From SCN-70-22 sp046327755 (GTDB taxonomy: Bacteria > Gemmatimonadota > Gemmatimonadetes > Gemmatimonadales > Gemmatimonadaceae), in assembly GCA_046327755.1 (NCBI GenBank), contig JAXLXW010000005.1, positions 310,001 through 374,000 on the forward strand: 64,000 nucleotides of DNA. Direction: 5' to 3'. Positions 10,261-18,425 of this stretch are shown piece after piece. The notes beneath the pieces were generated by a model. The model did no database searches and was not told the DNA's origin. It worked only from the letters and a program-made list of their open reading frames with translations. The position numbers were made by a program, and so were the translations under genes. How positions within the stretch are numbered: the first letter of the stretch is position 1; each line of letters begins with the position of its first letter.

Positions 10261-11604
10261 ATGCCCGCCCTGTCCTTCGCGCTGCAACTGCTCGCCATCA
10301 CGCACGCCACCGTCATCGACCCCGACGTGGCGACGCCACGTCGCGACATGACGATCCTGGTGCGGTCGACGCGCGTCGAGCGTGTGGCGCCGAGCGCGAC
10401 GTTCAGGATACCGGCCGGTACGCAGGTGATCGACGCCACGGGGAAGTACGTGATCCCGGGGATGTGGGACATGCACGTGCATAACGACTTCTCGGGGGGG
10501 CGCGCGCTGCTGCCGCTCTACATTGCGCACGGCGTGACCGGCGTGCGCGACATGAACGGCCGGCTGCCCAACCTGCGGGCTTTCCAGCGCGACATCGCCG
10601 CCGGGACGCTCGTGGGGCCGCGCATGGTGGTGTCGGGGCCGTATCTCGTGGGGCGCGCGCTTCCGCCGGCCTTCGGGATGGAGCACTTCGTCGTCACCGA
10701 CTCCGCAAGCGCCGTGCGCGGGGTCGACACGCTGGCGGCGCTAGGCGTGGACTTCATCAAGGTCCACAACTGGATCCCCGCATCGGCGGCGCGCGTGATC
10801 GCGGCCGAGGCCAAGCGTCGCAAGCTCGCGTACGCCGGGCACGTGGCGCTCCCGCGCACTCCGGTAGAGGCGGCGCAGCAGGGGCAGCGCTCGCAGGAAC
10901 ACCTGTACGCCTTCGTGAACCAGTGCTCGTCGGCCGATTCGGCGATCATTGCCGGCGGGGCGCCGATCCAGCGCTTCATCATGGGGGAGTGCACCTCGGC
11001 CTCGCAGGCGACGGTCTATGCGGCGCTGGCGAAGACGCGGCGCTGGGTGACGCCGACGCTCATCGTGCAGGAGGCGCTCGCGACGATGCGTCCCACGATC
11101 GTCGCCGGGGACAGCACGGCGCAGTTCTACAACGACACGCTGATGCGACGCGTCGCGCTGGAGATGGAGCTCCCCCCCGATCCGCCGGCGCCGATGGTGG
11201 CGGCGGGGGGCAAGCTGTTCGAGAAGCGGCTGGCGCTCGTGCGCGGACTGCATCTGGCGGGCGTTCCCCTGTTGGGCGGGACGGATGCACCGCTCGCGGC
11301 CGGCGGGCCGGGGAAGGGGTTGGTGGCGGAATTGCAGCTGCTGGTGAAGGCGGGGCTGTCGCCGCGCGCCGCGCTCCGCACCGTGACCACGGAGCCGGCG
11401 CGCTACTTCGCGACGGACTCGATCGGCGCGGTGTCACCCGGGCACCTCGCCGACCTTGTCATCCTCGACGCCAACCCACTCATCGACATCGGGAACGTGG
11501 CGCGCATCCACACGGTCGTGGCGAATGGGCGCCCGTTCGATGGCACAGCCCGGCAGGCGCTGATCGACGGGGCGCGGCGCGCGGCCCGCGGGCCGGGGCG
11601 CTAA
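10261..11604 (+). CDS. Amidohydrolase family protein (imidazolonepropionase/prolidase-like)
   Basis: Metal-dependent amidohydrolase of 447 residues, hydrolysing an unknown C-N bond (dipeptide, lactam or related). The beta-sandwich start (ATVIDPDVATPRRDMTILV) leads into IPGMWDMHVHND, whose HxH binds the metal. Further ligands are plausible at YAGHVALP and the Asp in LGGTDAPLA, and the C-terminus has the usual SPGHLADLVILDANP. The ATG at 10,261 begins a short hydrophobic stretch (ALSFALQLLAI) that may be a weak signal peptide, so location is uncertain. It lies just upstream of lutA (19-bp gap) and may be cotranscribed. Related proteins are often annotated as exported dipeptidases, but the substrate cannot be assigned. 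Confidence 0.8.
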   Translation: MPALSFALQLLAITHATVIDPDVATPRRDMTILVRSTRVERVAPSATFRIPAGTQVIDATGKYVIPGMWDMHVHNDFSGGRALLPLYIAHGVTGVRDMNGRLPNLRAFQRDIAAGTLVGPRMVVSGPYLVGRALPPAFGMEHFVVTDSASAVRGVDTLAALGVDFIKVHNWIPASAARVIAAEAKRRKLAYAGHVALPRTPVEAAQQGQRSQEHLYAFVNQCSSADSAIIAGGAPIQRFIMGECTSASQATVYAALAKTRRWVTPTLIVQEALATMRPTIVAGDSTAQFYNDTLMRRVALEMELPPDPPAPMVAAGGKLFEKRLALVRGLHLAGVPLLGGTDAPLAAGGPGKGLVAELQLLVKAGLSPRAALRTVTTEPARYFATDSIGAVSPGHLADLVILDANPLIDIGNVARIHTVVANGRPFDGTARQALIDGARRAARGPGR

Positions 11605-11623
11605 GTCCCGGTTCGTTCGCGTG

Positions 11624-12379
11624 ATGCGCGCGGCGCTCTTTGCCCCCTGCTTCGTCGACCAGCTGACTCCCGGCGTCGCCATTGCCGCCGTCCAGCTGCT
11701 GGAGCGCCTGGGTGTCGACGTCGCGCTCCCCGACGGCGCCGCGTGTTGCGGGCAACCACCGGCGAACGCGGGCGACGCGCGCGCGGGCGACGCGGCGTTG
11801 CAGCGCTTCGTCGAGACGTTCGCCCCGTTCACGCACACGATCGTCCTCTCGGGGAGCTGCACCACGCACGTGCGGCAGCACGCCGGTGGCATTGCGAACG
11901 CGGGGGCGCTGGTCGCGAAGAAGACGTACGAGTTCTGCGAGTTCCTGCACGACGTGATAGGCCTCGAGCGCGTGCGCGCCCTCGGTGCATCCGACACGCG
12001 CCGTGTCGCCGTGCACATCGGATGTCACGCGCTGCGCGGTTTGCAACTGGCGACCCCGAGCGAGCGCGTGCTCCCGGCCGTGGACAAGGTCCGGGCGATC
12101 CTCGGGACGGTGCGTGGCCTCACGGTCGCGCCGCTGCAGCGCCCGGACGAGTGCTGCGGCTTTGGCGGGAGCTTCAGCGTGGGCGAACCCGCGGTGTCGC
12201 TGCGCATGGGACGCGACCGCCTGGCCGACATGCGCGCCGGCGGGGCCGACGCGGTGGTGTCCACCGACGCGTCGTGCATGTTGCACCTGTCGGGTATCGA
12301 ACGCGCCGCCGGGGGGACGCTCCCCATGCTGCACGTGGCGCAGCTCCTGGCGGCCGCGTCGGGGCTTGGGGAAGGGTGA
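11624..12379 (+). CDS. lutA: Lactate utilization protein LutA
   Basis: First of three subunits of the LutABC complex, which oxidises L-lactate to pyruvate without an FMN-type dehydrogenase. The 251-residue protein has two cysteine-rich CCG modules, DGAACCGQPPANAGD and DECCGFGGSFSV, preceded by LSGSCTT and HIGCHALRG, the set that binds a [4Fe-4S] cluster in this family. It is followed by lutB after 1 bp and lutC overlapping by 4 bp, the classic order. The ATG at 11,624 follows an in-frame GTG at 11,621 which could equally serve. No RBS is obvious. It acts on the cytoplasmic side with electrons going to quinone, by analogy to Bacillus and Shewanella. Confidence 0.92.
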   Translation: MRAALFAPCFVDQLTPGVAIAAVQLLERLGVDVALPDGAACCGQPPANAGDARAGDAALQRFVETFAPFTHTIVLSGSCTTHVRQHAGGIANAGALVAKKTYEFCEFLHDVIGLERVRALGASDTRRVAVHIGCHALRGLQLATPSERVLPAVDKVRAILGTVRGLTVAPLQRPDECCGFGGSFSVGEPAVSLRMGRDRLADMRAGGADAVVSTDASCMLHLSGIERAAGGTLPMLHVAQLLAAASGLGEG

Positions 12380-12380
12380 C

Positions 12381-13808
12381 GTGAGCGCGTCGCGCATTGC
12401 CACCCGTTCGCTCCCGATCCTCGACGCCCACGGTGCCGTGGATCACGCCGCGGGGGCCGCGGCCTTCACCGCCGACGTCGAGCGCACCACCTGGCACGAC
12501 GGGGCGCTCTGGTTCGTGCGCGAGAAGCGCGACCGTGGCGCGGCGAGCGTGCCGGAGTGGGAGCGACTTCGCGACCTCGCCTCGTCGATCAAGACGCACA
12601 CCCTCGCGCGACTCGACGAGTACCTCACGCAGTTCGAGCGCCGCGCCACGGCCCGCGGAATCCACGTGCACTGGGCGCGTGACGGCGCCGAGCATAACGA
12701 GATCGTGCTCGGCATCCTCGCCGCGCGTGGCGTTCGGCGCATGGTCAAGTCGAAGTCGATGCTGACCGAGGAGTGCGGACTCAATGCGCACCTGGAACGG
12801 CATGGGATCGAGGTCGTCGACACGGACCTGGGCGAGCGGATCGTGCAACTGCGCGACGAGCCGCCGTCGCACATCGTGATGCCCGCCATCCACCTCAAGA
12901 AGGAGGAGATCGGCGAGACCTTCCACGAGGTACTCGGCACCCCAGCGGGGCTCGCCGATCCCGATGCACTCACCGCCGCCGCGCGCCGCCACCTGCGCGA
13001 GCGCTTCCTGGGCGCGGAGGCGGCGATGACCGGGGTGAACTTCGCGATCGCCGAGACGGGAGGCGTCGTCGTCATCACCAATGAAGGCAACGCCGACCTG
13101 GGGACAGCGCTCGCGCCCGTATACATCGCGTCGATGGGGATCGAGAAGCTCATTCCGCGCGCCGCCGACCTGGGGGTCTTCCTGCGCCTGCTCGCCCGCA
13201 GCGCGACCGGCCAGGCGAGCAGCGTGTACGCCTCGCACATGCACGGTCCGCGTCCCGGGCAGGCAATGCACATCGTCCTGGTCGACAATGGGCGCAGCAC
13301 GCAGTTGGGGCGCGGCGACTTCTGGGGCTCGCTCAAGTGCATCCGGTGCGCGGCGTGCCTCAATACCTGTCCCGTCTATCGCCGCTCGGGGGGGTACAGC
13401 TACGGCTCGACGGTCCCCGGTCCCATCGGGTCGGTGCTGACGCCAGGGCTCGACCTGCAGAAATACGCGGCGCTCCCGTTTGCCAGCACGCTGTGCGGAT
13501 CGTGCAGCGCGGTGTGCCCGGTGAAGGTCGACCTCGACCAGCAGCTGTATCGCTGGCGCCAGCAGGTGATCGCGGCGGGGTACGCGCCCCCGTTCAAGCG
13601 CTGGTCGCTCCGACGCCTGGGCGAGGTGCTGGCAGACCCCGCCCTATTGCAACTGGCGGGTCGCGTCGCGCGCGGCGTGTTGCGCGTGGTGCCGCGCCGC
13701 CTGGCGCTGCGCCTCTCGGACGCATGGGGACCGGCACGCGCCCTCCCGGAGCCGCCGCGCGGGAGCTTCCGCGACTGGGTGCGCACCAACCGCCCGGGGC
13801 GACGATGA
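12381..13808 (+). CDS. lutB: Lactate utilization iron-sulfur protein LutB
   Basis: Iron-sulfur subunit of the LutABC L-lactate oxidising complex, 475 residues, the usual length. An N-terminal LUD domain carries the typical KSKSMLTEECGLN, AETGGVVVITNEGN and IEKLIPRAADL. A C-terminal ferredoxin-like pair, CIRCAACLNTCPVYR and CGSCSAVCPVKVDL, ligates two [4Fe-4S] clusters. The start is a GTG one base after the lutA stop (TGA-c-GTG), implying translational coupling. The stop overlaps the lutC start as ATGA. No transcription factor of the LutR or LutP type is next to it, so regulation is not visible here. Confidence 0.95.
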   Translation: MSASRIATRSLPILDAHGAVDHAAGAAAFTADVERTTWHDGALWFVREKRDRGAASVPEWERLRDLASSIKTHTLARLDEYLTQFERRATARGIHVHWARDGAEHNEIVLGILAARGVRRMVKSKSMLTEECGLNAHLERHGIEVVDTDLGERIVQLRDEPPSHIVMPAIHLKKEEIGETFHEVLGTPAGLADPDALTAAARRHLRERFLGAEAAMTGVNFAIAETGGVVVITNEGNADLGTALAPVYIASMGIEKLIPRAADLGVFLRLLARSATGQASSVYASHMHGPRPGQAMHIVLVDNGRSTQLGRGDFWGSLKCIRCAACLNTCPVYRRSGGYSYGSTVPGPIGSVLTPGLDLQKYAALPFASTLCGSCSAVCPVKVDLDQQLYRWRQQVIAAGYAPPFKRWSLRRLGEVLADPALLQLAGRVARGVLRVVPRRLALRLSDAWGPARALPEPPRGSFRDWVRTNRPGRR

Positions 13809-14452
13809 GCGCACGCGACGAGATCCTGCGCGCGGTGCGCGCGGCCCGGCACGCGACCTTTGGGGCGGAAGTCCCGCCCCTTCCATCCCTCCCAACGGAA
13901 GGCGAGTGGCCTGGCGCAGCCGACCATGCGCGCCCCACGCGCGCGGCGCTGGTGGAGCGCTTCACGGCCTCGGCGCAGGGCGCGGCGGCCCGGGTGGTGC
14001 GCACGAATCGCTCGGGGCTTTCCTCGCTCGTGTCGTCCGTCCTCGAGTCGTTGCACCTGCCGAGTGACCACGGGCGCGCGCCCGCGGTCCTGTCGATGGT
14101 GGATGGCGTGGCGAGCACCATGACGATCCCCGAAGATCCGCACGACCTCGCGTCGCTTGACCTCTTCGTCTGCGAGGGGGTGCTGGGGGTTGCGGAGAGC
14201 TCGGCGATCTGGCTCCCCACCTCGCGCCTGGGGCAACGGGCGGCGCTCGTGCTCGCCACCGAGGTCGTCGTCGTGCTCGAGACGTCGGCGATCGTCGCCG
14301 ACCTGAACGCCGCCTACGCCGCTGTCGATGTCGGCCGGGAGGCATTCGGGCTCTTCCTCGCCGGACCGTCCAAGACCGCCGACATCGAGCAGTCGCTGGT
14401 GATCGGGGCGCACGGCGCCAAGGGACTCACCGTCGCACTCGTCGACGGCTGA
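13805..14452 (+). CDS. lutC: Lactate utilization protein LutC
   Basis: Third LutABC subunit, 215 residues with a single LUD domain. It has MSARDEILRAVRAAR at the start, FVCEGVLGVAESSAIWLP in the middle (the LUD signature of an acidic residue followed by a small-residue turn) and LFLAGPSKTADIEQSLVIG near the end. The start ATG overlaps the lutB stop by 4 bases. In known systems all three proteins are needed for lactate growth. The gene ends in a run of 11-bp tandem repeats (14,451-14,494). It is convergent with the ammonia-lyase at 14,534. Confidence 0.92.
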   Translation: MSARDEILRAVRAARHATFGAEVPPLPSLPTEGEWPGAADHARPTRAALVERFTASAQGAAARVVRTNRSGLSSLVSSVLESLHLPSDHGRAPAVLSMVDGVASTMTIPEDPHDLASLDLFVCEGVLGVAESSAIWLPTSRLGQRAALVLATEVVVVLETSAIVADLNAAYAAVDVGREAFGLFLAGPSKTADIEQSLVIGAHGAKGLTVALVDG

Positions 14453-14494
14453 CCGACGTCCGACCGACGTCCGACCGACGTCCGACCGACCTCC
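14451..14494. repeat. Four tandem copies of an 11-bp unit starting at the lutC stop
   Basis: The unit GACCGACGTCC is repeated four times without gaps, the last copy having one change (GACCGACCTCC). The first copy begins inside the TGA stop of lutC. The array fills about half of the 81-bp gap between two convergent genes. Such arrays vary in copy number by slippage. Confidence 0.85.
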
Positions 14495-14533
14495 GCGACG
14501 CGCGGCGGATGCGCGCGCCGGTTCGCGGGATGG

Positions 14534-15517
14534 CTAGAGCAGTTCCTTCAGCCGCGCGAGGTCGACGTTCCCGCCGCAGATGATCGGGACAACCGTTGCA
14601 TCTGACGGCACCGCGAGCCGCCCCGTGAGCAGCGGAACGATCGCTGCCGCCCCCGCTGCCTCGGGGAGGAGCTTGCAGCGTTCCATCAGCACCTTCATCG
14701 CCTCGACGATTGCCTCGTCAGGCACCACGAACCACTCGTCCACGAAGGCCTGGCAGTGCGCGAAGCTGCGCACGCCGGCGAACGGCGCCGCGAGACCGTC
14801 GGCGATCGTGCTGAGCTGCGCCATCCGCTGCGGCGATCCCGCGGCGAGGGAGCGGGTCATCACGTCGGCACCCGCAGGTTCGACGCCGATCACGCGCACC
14901 GACGGCTTCACCTGCTTGATCGCCGCGGCCACGCCGGAGATGAGCCCGCCGCCGCCGCAGGCGATGATGACGGTGCTGACATCGGGGATCTGCTCGAGGA
15001 TCTCGAGCCCAACCGTCCCTTGCCCGGCAATCACGCGCAGGTCGTCGAAGGGATGGACGAGGGTCAGCCCGCGCTCGCGTTGCAGCTCCAACGCGGTCGC
15101 CAGCAGGTCGCCGGAGGTCTGGATGACGTTCCCGCCGTATCCCCTGGTCGCGGCGACCTTGGATGGGACGGCGGTCGCGGGCATGACGATGGTCGCGGCG
15201 ACGCCGAACTGCCGTGCCCCCCACGCCAACGCCTGCGCGTGATTCCCCGCCGAGAGCGAGATGACGCCGCGGGCGCGCTCGTCCTCCGTGAGCTGCCGCA
15301 GCGTGTTGATCACCCCGCGGACCTTGAACGACCCCGTCTTCTGGAAGAGTTCGAGCTTGAGGACGACGCGAGCACCAGCGCGCTCGCCGATGTAGGCCGA
15401 CCCCGCCACGGGCGTGCGATGGACGTACGAGGCGATCGCGGTCTGCGCCTCGAGAATGGCGTCGATGGGGACGAGCGAAGAGGGCGTCGGGGCGGAGGCA
15501 GCGGTGGTGGTCGTCAT
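14534..15517 (-). CDS. Threonine ammonia-lyase (catabolic type, no ACT domain)
   Basis: PLP-dependent deaminase converting threonine to 2-oxobutyrate (or serine to pyruvate) in the cytoplasm. It shows the Schiff-base lysine K65 in KTGSFKVRG, the SLSAGNHAQALA substrate loop and the IACGGGGLISG phosphate loop, and ends with VVPIICGGNVDL. At 327 residues it lacks the regulatory domain of biosynthetic IlvA, so it resembles TdcB, YgeX-like or serine racemase enzymes. It is only distantly like the other family member at 1816-2817 (different loops and spacing), so the two are not a recent duplication. It is convergent with lutABC; a pyruvate- or lactate-related catabolic role alongside it is possible but inferred. 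Confidence 0.88.
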   Translation of the reverse strand: MTTTTAASAPTPSSLVPIDAILEAQTAIASYVHRTPVAGSAYIGERAGARVVLKLELFQKTGSFKVRGVINTLRQLTEDERARGVISLSAGNHAQALAWGARQFGVAATIVMPATAVPSKVAATRGYGGNVIQTSGDLLATALELQRERGLTLVHPFDDLRVIAGQGTVGLEILEQIPDVSTVIIACGGGGLISGVAAAIKQVKPSVRVIGVEPAGADVMTRSLAAGSPQRMAQLSTIADGLAAPFAGVRSFAHCQAFVDEWFVVPDEAIVEAMKVLMERCKLLPEAAGAAAIVPLLTGRLAVPSDATVVPIICGGNVDLARLKELL

Positions 15518-15671
15518 GCGGCGAATCTACCTGACGAACTGCCCGCCAGAAGGCGCCGCGCGCACCCGTGGGACACGTCTCCCCGCTCAGCGCGCGAGGG
15601 ATGTGACGGGATCGCCCCTGCTCCGTCACCTTGAGGACGGCGAGACGCCCCCCTAGCTTCCGCCATCCGAC

Positions 15672-15743
15672 GGTGCCGTAGCCAAGTGGTAAGGCAGCGG
15701 TCTGCAAAACCGCTATTCGCCGGTTCGATTCCGGCCGGCACCT
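15672..15743 (+). tRNA. tRNA-Cys (GCA)
   Basis: The acceptor stem GGTGCCG (15,672-15,678) pairs with CGGCACC (15,736-15,742). The anticodon stem GCGGT/ACCGC holds loop CTGCAAA with anticodon GCA at 15,704-15,706. The T-arm has the GCCGG-TTCGATT-CCGGC structure. The discriminator base is T (U73), the identity element for cysteine. CCA is not encoded. Confidence 0.96.
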
Positions 15744-15877
15744 CTCGATCGAGTACCCGCGCGCGCGTCTCGTGGCCTTCGCCGCGAGGCGCGCGTGGCG
15801 TTTGGGCTCGCCCCGTTCCCCTGCGGCGTCGTCGCGCCTCCCTCGGTCCTCACCCGACGCAGTGTCCTGATCGTTCC

Positions 15878-16939
15878 GTGCGTGCCCTGACCCTTCGAGC
15901 CGGCCCCGAGGCGATGCGCCTCATCCGCGAGCGCGGGCTCCGCGCGGCCGACATCGACGTCATTCCCGGCGCATCGGGCGGGGCCAAGTGGCTGGCGATC
16001 GCCGGGCTCGATCGCTTCCTCTTCGGGTCCTTCCTGGCCGAGCCACGCACGCGACCGCTGCACCTGATCGGGTCGTCGATCGGGAGTTGGCGCATGGCCT
16101 GCCTTGGGCAGCGTGACCCGGTCGCGGCGCTCGCCCGTGGACATCACGCCTACATCTACGAGCAGCGCTACACGAAAAAGCCGTCGACACACGAGGTCAC
16201 CCAGGTCCTCACGCGCTGCCTCTCCCTCATCCTCGGCCCCACCGGGACCGACGAGATCCTCTCCCACCCGTGGGCGCGCCAGCACATCATCACGGCGCAG
16301 GGGCGCGGGCTGGCGGCGAGCGAGCGCCGATTGCTCCTGACGGCCGGGATTGCGTTCGCCGCGGCCGGCAATCTCGTCAGCCGCAAGTCGCTCGCGCTCC
16401 AGCTCAGGCGCTTCATCTTTCACTCGGCGGGTGACCGCTCGCCCTTTCGGTCGCTCTCCGACCTCCCCACCGAGCACGTCACGCTCACGCGCGAGAACCT
16501 CCTGCCCGCACTCACGGCATCTGGGTCGATCCCGCTCCTCATGGAAGCGGTGAAGATCCCGGGGACGCCGCGCGGCGTGCACTGGGATGGCGGGGTGCTC
16601 GACTATCACCTCGACCTGGATTTCGGTCCGGGCGAAGGACTCGTGCTGTATCCGCACTTCTACAGTCACGTGGTTCCCGGCTGGTTCGACAAATCGTTGC
16701 GCTGGCGCCGGGCCGGCGGTGCGAACTTCCGTCGTGCGCTCCTCATCGCGCCCAGCGACGACTTCGTGCGTGCGCTCCCCCGCGGCAAGATTCCCGACCG
16801 CAAGGACTTCTACGCGATGGACGACGCGACCCGCCAGACCACGTGGCAACGCGTGGTCGACGAAAGCGAACGGTTGGGCGACGAGTTGGCCGAGCTGGTC
16901 AGGACGGGAGACATTGCCGCCCGCCTCCAACCCTGGTGA
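15878..16939 (+). CDS. Patatin-like phospholipase family protein
   Basis: Serine acyl hydrolase of about 353 residues, predicted to cleave acyl chains from lipids using a Ser-Asp dyad. An early glycine-rich oxyanion segment (PGASGGAKWLAI, residues 27-38) precedes the nucleophile elbow IGSSIGSW with Ser67 in G-x-S-x-G. The partner Asp is D237 in HWDGGVLDYH (the DGG motif). No signal peptide or membrane segment is evident, so it is probably cytoplasmic or an injected/secreted effector-like protein, but there is no secretion-system gene nearby. The start is taken as GTG 15,878; ATG 15,914 is an alternative. It is followed immediately by a strong hairpin. Confidence 0.85.
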   Translation: MRALTLRAGPEAMRLIRERGLRAADIDVIPGASGGAKWLAIAGLDRFLFGSFLAEPRTRPLHLIGSSIGSWRMACLGQRDPVAALARGHHAYIYEQRYTKKPSTHEVTQVLTRCLSLILGPTGTDEILSHPWARQHIITAQGRGLAASERRLLLTAGIAFAAAGNLVSRKSLALQLRRFIFHSAGDRSPFRSLSDLPTEHVTLTRENLLPALTASGSIPLLMEAVKIPGTPRGVHWDGGVLDYHLDLDFGPGEGLVLYPHFYSHVVPGWFDKSLRWRRAGGANFRRALLIAPSDDFVRALPRGKIPDRKDFYAMDDATRQTTWQRVVDESERLGDELAELVRTGDIAARLQPW

Positions 16940-16942
16940 GAC

Positions 16943-16970
16943 GCAAACGGCGCCGCACGGCGCCGTTTGC
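16943..16970. terminator. Perfect 12-bp hairpin between convergent genes
   Basis: GCAAACGGCGCC (16,943-16,954) and GGCGCCGTTTGC (16,959-16,970) pair perfectly around a 4-base loop, right after the patatin stop and 35 bp before the stop of the convergent M28 peptidase gene. It probably terminates transcription from both sides. Confidence 0.8.
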
Positions 16971-17004
16971 ACACCCGTCTCCCGTCGCCCCTCCGCTCTC
17001 CCGC

Positions 17005-18237
17005 CTAACGCGCGACCTTGACCCCCGTCAGCATCCCCAGCGCCCCCAGCGTCGTCTGCGCGGCGTTCAGCCCCAGGCGGAAGTCCTTGTCGCTGAACGT
17101 GGCGTAGCGATCGGTCGGCTGGTGCCAGTGCGGATTCCAGCCGGCGCCGGTATGCGCGCCGCGCTCGTTCTCGCGCAGTGAAATCGACGCGATGATGTCC
17201 TGGAAGGGGCCCGAGTCGGTATTGGTCATGTGCGGCCCCACCGTGGCGGGGTAGTCGGTGGCGTACTTCTCGTTCGCCGAGTGGAAGAACCAGGCGAGTT
17301 TCGCCGACTGCTCCGCCATCTTCGAGTTGGACTGGAACTCCACGTTCACGTCGGCCTCGGGGCGCTGCTCGGGGTTGAGCGTCCCGTCCGCGCGCGGCAT
17401 CCCGTGATCCCAGAGCATCATGTCGTGCTGGATCATCCCCAGCCACTTGGGCTCAGGGTATTTCCCGGAGCCGGCTGGCTCCTCCTTCCCCTGCAGTGCC
17501 TGCCGTTGCGCGACATATGTCCGCGCGCCGTTGAGTCCCGTCTCCTCGTTGTTCCACAGCGCGAAACGAATGGTGCGCTCGGTCGTGACGCCGGGCATCG
17601 AAAAGACGCGCGCCAGTTCCATCACCAGCGCTGTCCCCGAACCGTCGTCGTTGGCGGCCTCGCCCCAGCCGATCCCGTCCATGTGCGCGCCAACGATGTA
17701 CATCTCGTCGGGATGCACCGTCCCCACCTTGGTGCAATAGACGTTTTGTCTTGCCCCAGGGACGCTCGCCTCGGCGTTGAGGGCGCGCAGGCGCGCGTCG
17801 GGCTGGGCGAGCGAGTCGTTGTTGACGCCGGTGCGCGCGCGGTTGCCGCGCAAGCGTGACCCGCCCTGTCCAAAGCGAGGCGGCGTGGCTGGGCGCTGCC
17901 CGGGAGCGGCGCCCGCCGGGCGCTGTGCCGGCGGCGGCGGCGTGAAGTCGTAGGTCATGCGCTCCGGCGTGCAGCCGTAGCTCTTGAGCTGCGCCTCGAT
18001 CCAGTCGAGTGCGGCGCGATTGCGCGCCGTCCCCTGGCGTCGGTCGCCGAACTCGGTGAGCCCCTTGATGGTCGCCTTGTAGCGCTCCAGGTCGAGCTGG
18101 CTCACGAGAAAGGCGACGGGGTCGGTCGAGTCGGCCGCCGTCCCCTGCGCGGCGGCCGGTGTGGCGAGCGCCGAGGAAGCCAGGAGCGATGCGACAAGAC
18201 ACGTCGTGGCGCGGACGGTGAGGAGTCGAGTGGGCAC
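17005..18237 (-). CDS. Exported M28 family metallopeptidase
   Basis: Zinc-dependent aminopeptidase-like enzyme, about 410 residues, exported by a signal peptide ending SSALATPAAAQG. The M28 core is clear: VGAHMDGIGWG (first zinc His with Asp), AANDDGSGTALVMELAR (bridging Asp), FALWNNEETGLNGAR (catalytic Glu pair), a downstream NTDSGPF aspartate, and WNPHWHQPTDRYATF (last His). It would release N-terminal residues from peptides in the periplasm. The start is uncertain: GTG 18,237 gives a good signal peptide, while the reading frame stays open to a GTG at 18,354 through Arg/Ala-rich repeats. The stop TAG is inside GTTAGGC. A convergent patatin gene shares the terminator at 16,943-16,970. Confidence 0.87.
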   Translation of the reverse strand: MPTRLLTVRATTCLVASLLASSALATPAAAQGTAADSTDPVAFLVSQLDLERYKATIKGLTEFGDRRQGTARNRAALDWIEAQLKSYGCTPERMTYDFTPPPPAQRPAGAAPGQRPATPPRFGQGGSRLRGNRARTGVNNDSLAQPDARLRALNAEASVPGARQNVYCTKVGTVHPDEMYIVGAHMDGIGWGEAANDDGSGTALVMELARVFSMPGVTTERTIRFALWNNEETGLNGARTYVAQRQALQGKEEPAGSGKYPEPKWLGMIQHDMMLWDHGMPRADGTLNPEQRPEADVNVEFQSNSKMAEQSAKLAWFFHSANEKYATDYPATVGPHMTNTDSGPFQDIIASISLRENERGAHTGAGWNPHWHQPTDRYATFSDKDFRLGLNAAQTTLGALGMLTGVKVAR

Positions 18238-18298
18238 GTGGCGCAGGGGGAAGGGAGTGGCGGTGACGAAGCTGTCGTTCCAGTACGGGGAAGCGGCG

Positions 18299-18322
18299 CG
18301 CCGCGCTGCACGCCGCGCTGCA
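18299..18322. repeat. Two tandem copies of a 12-bp unit
   Basis: CGCCGCGCTGCA is repeated twice head to tail in the gap upstream of the M28 peptidase, followed by a decayed third copy. It encodes the Arg/Ala-rich stretch that makes the upstream-extended peptidase start doubtful. Confidence 0.7.
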
Positions 18323-18425
18323 CGACGCGCCTCGCCGTCGGCGCCTCGAGGCACGCGCCGCCTGCCCAGGTATTCGCGCGCACCGCCAAACCGTCACGCT
18401 GACCAGCCGGTGCGCGCAGCACGCA

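Noticed and set aside
14451..14494. Possible CRISPR array in the 11-bp repeats.
   Set aside because: The units are contiguous and too short, with no spacers, so they are a simple tandem repeat.
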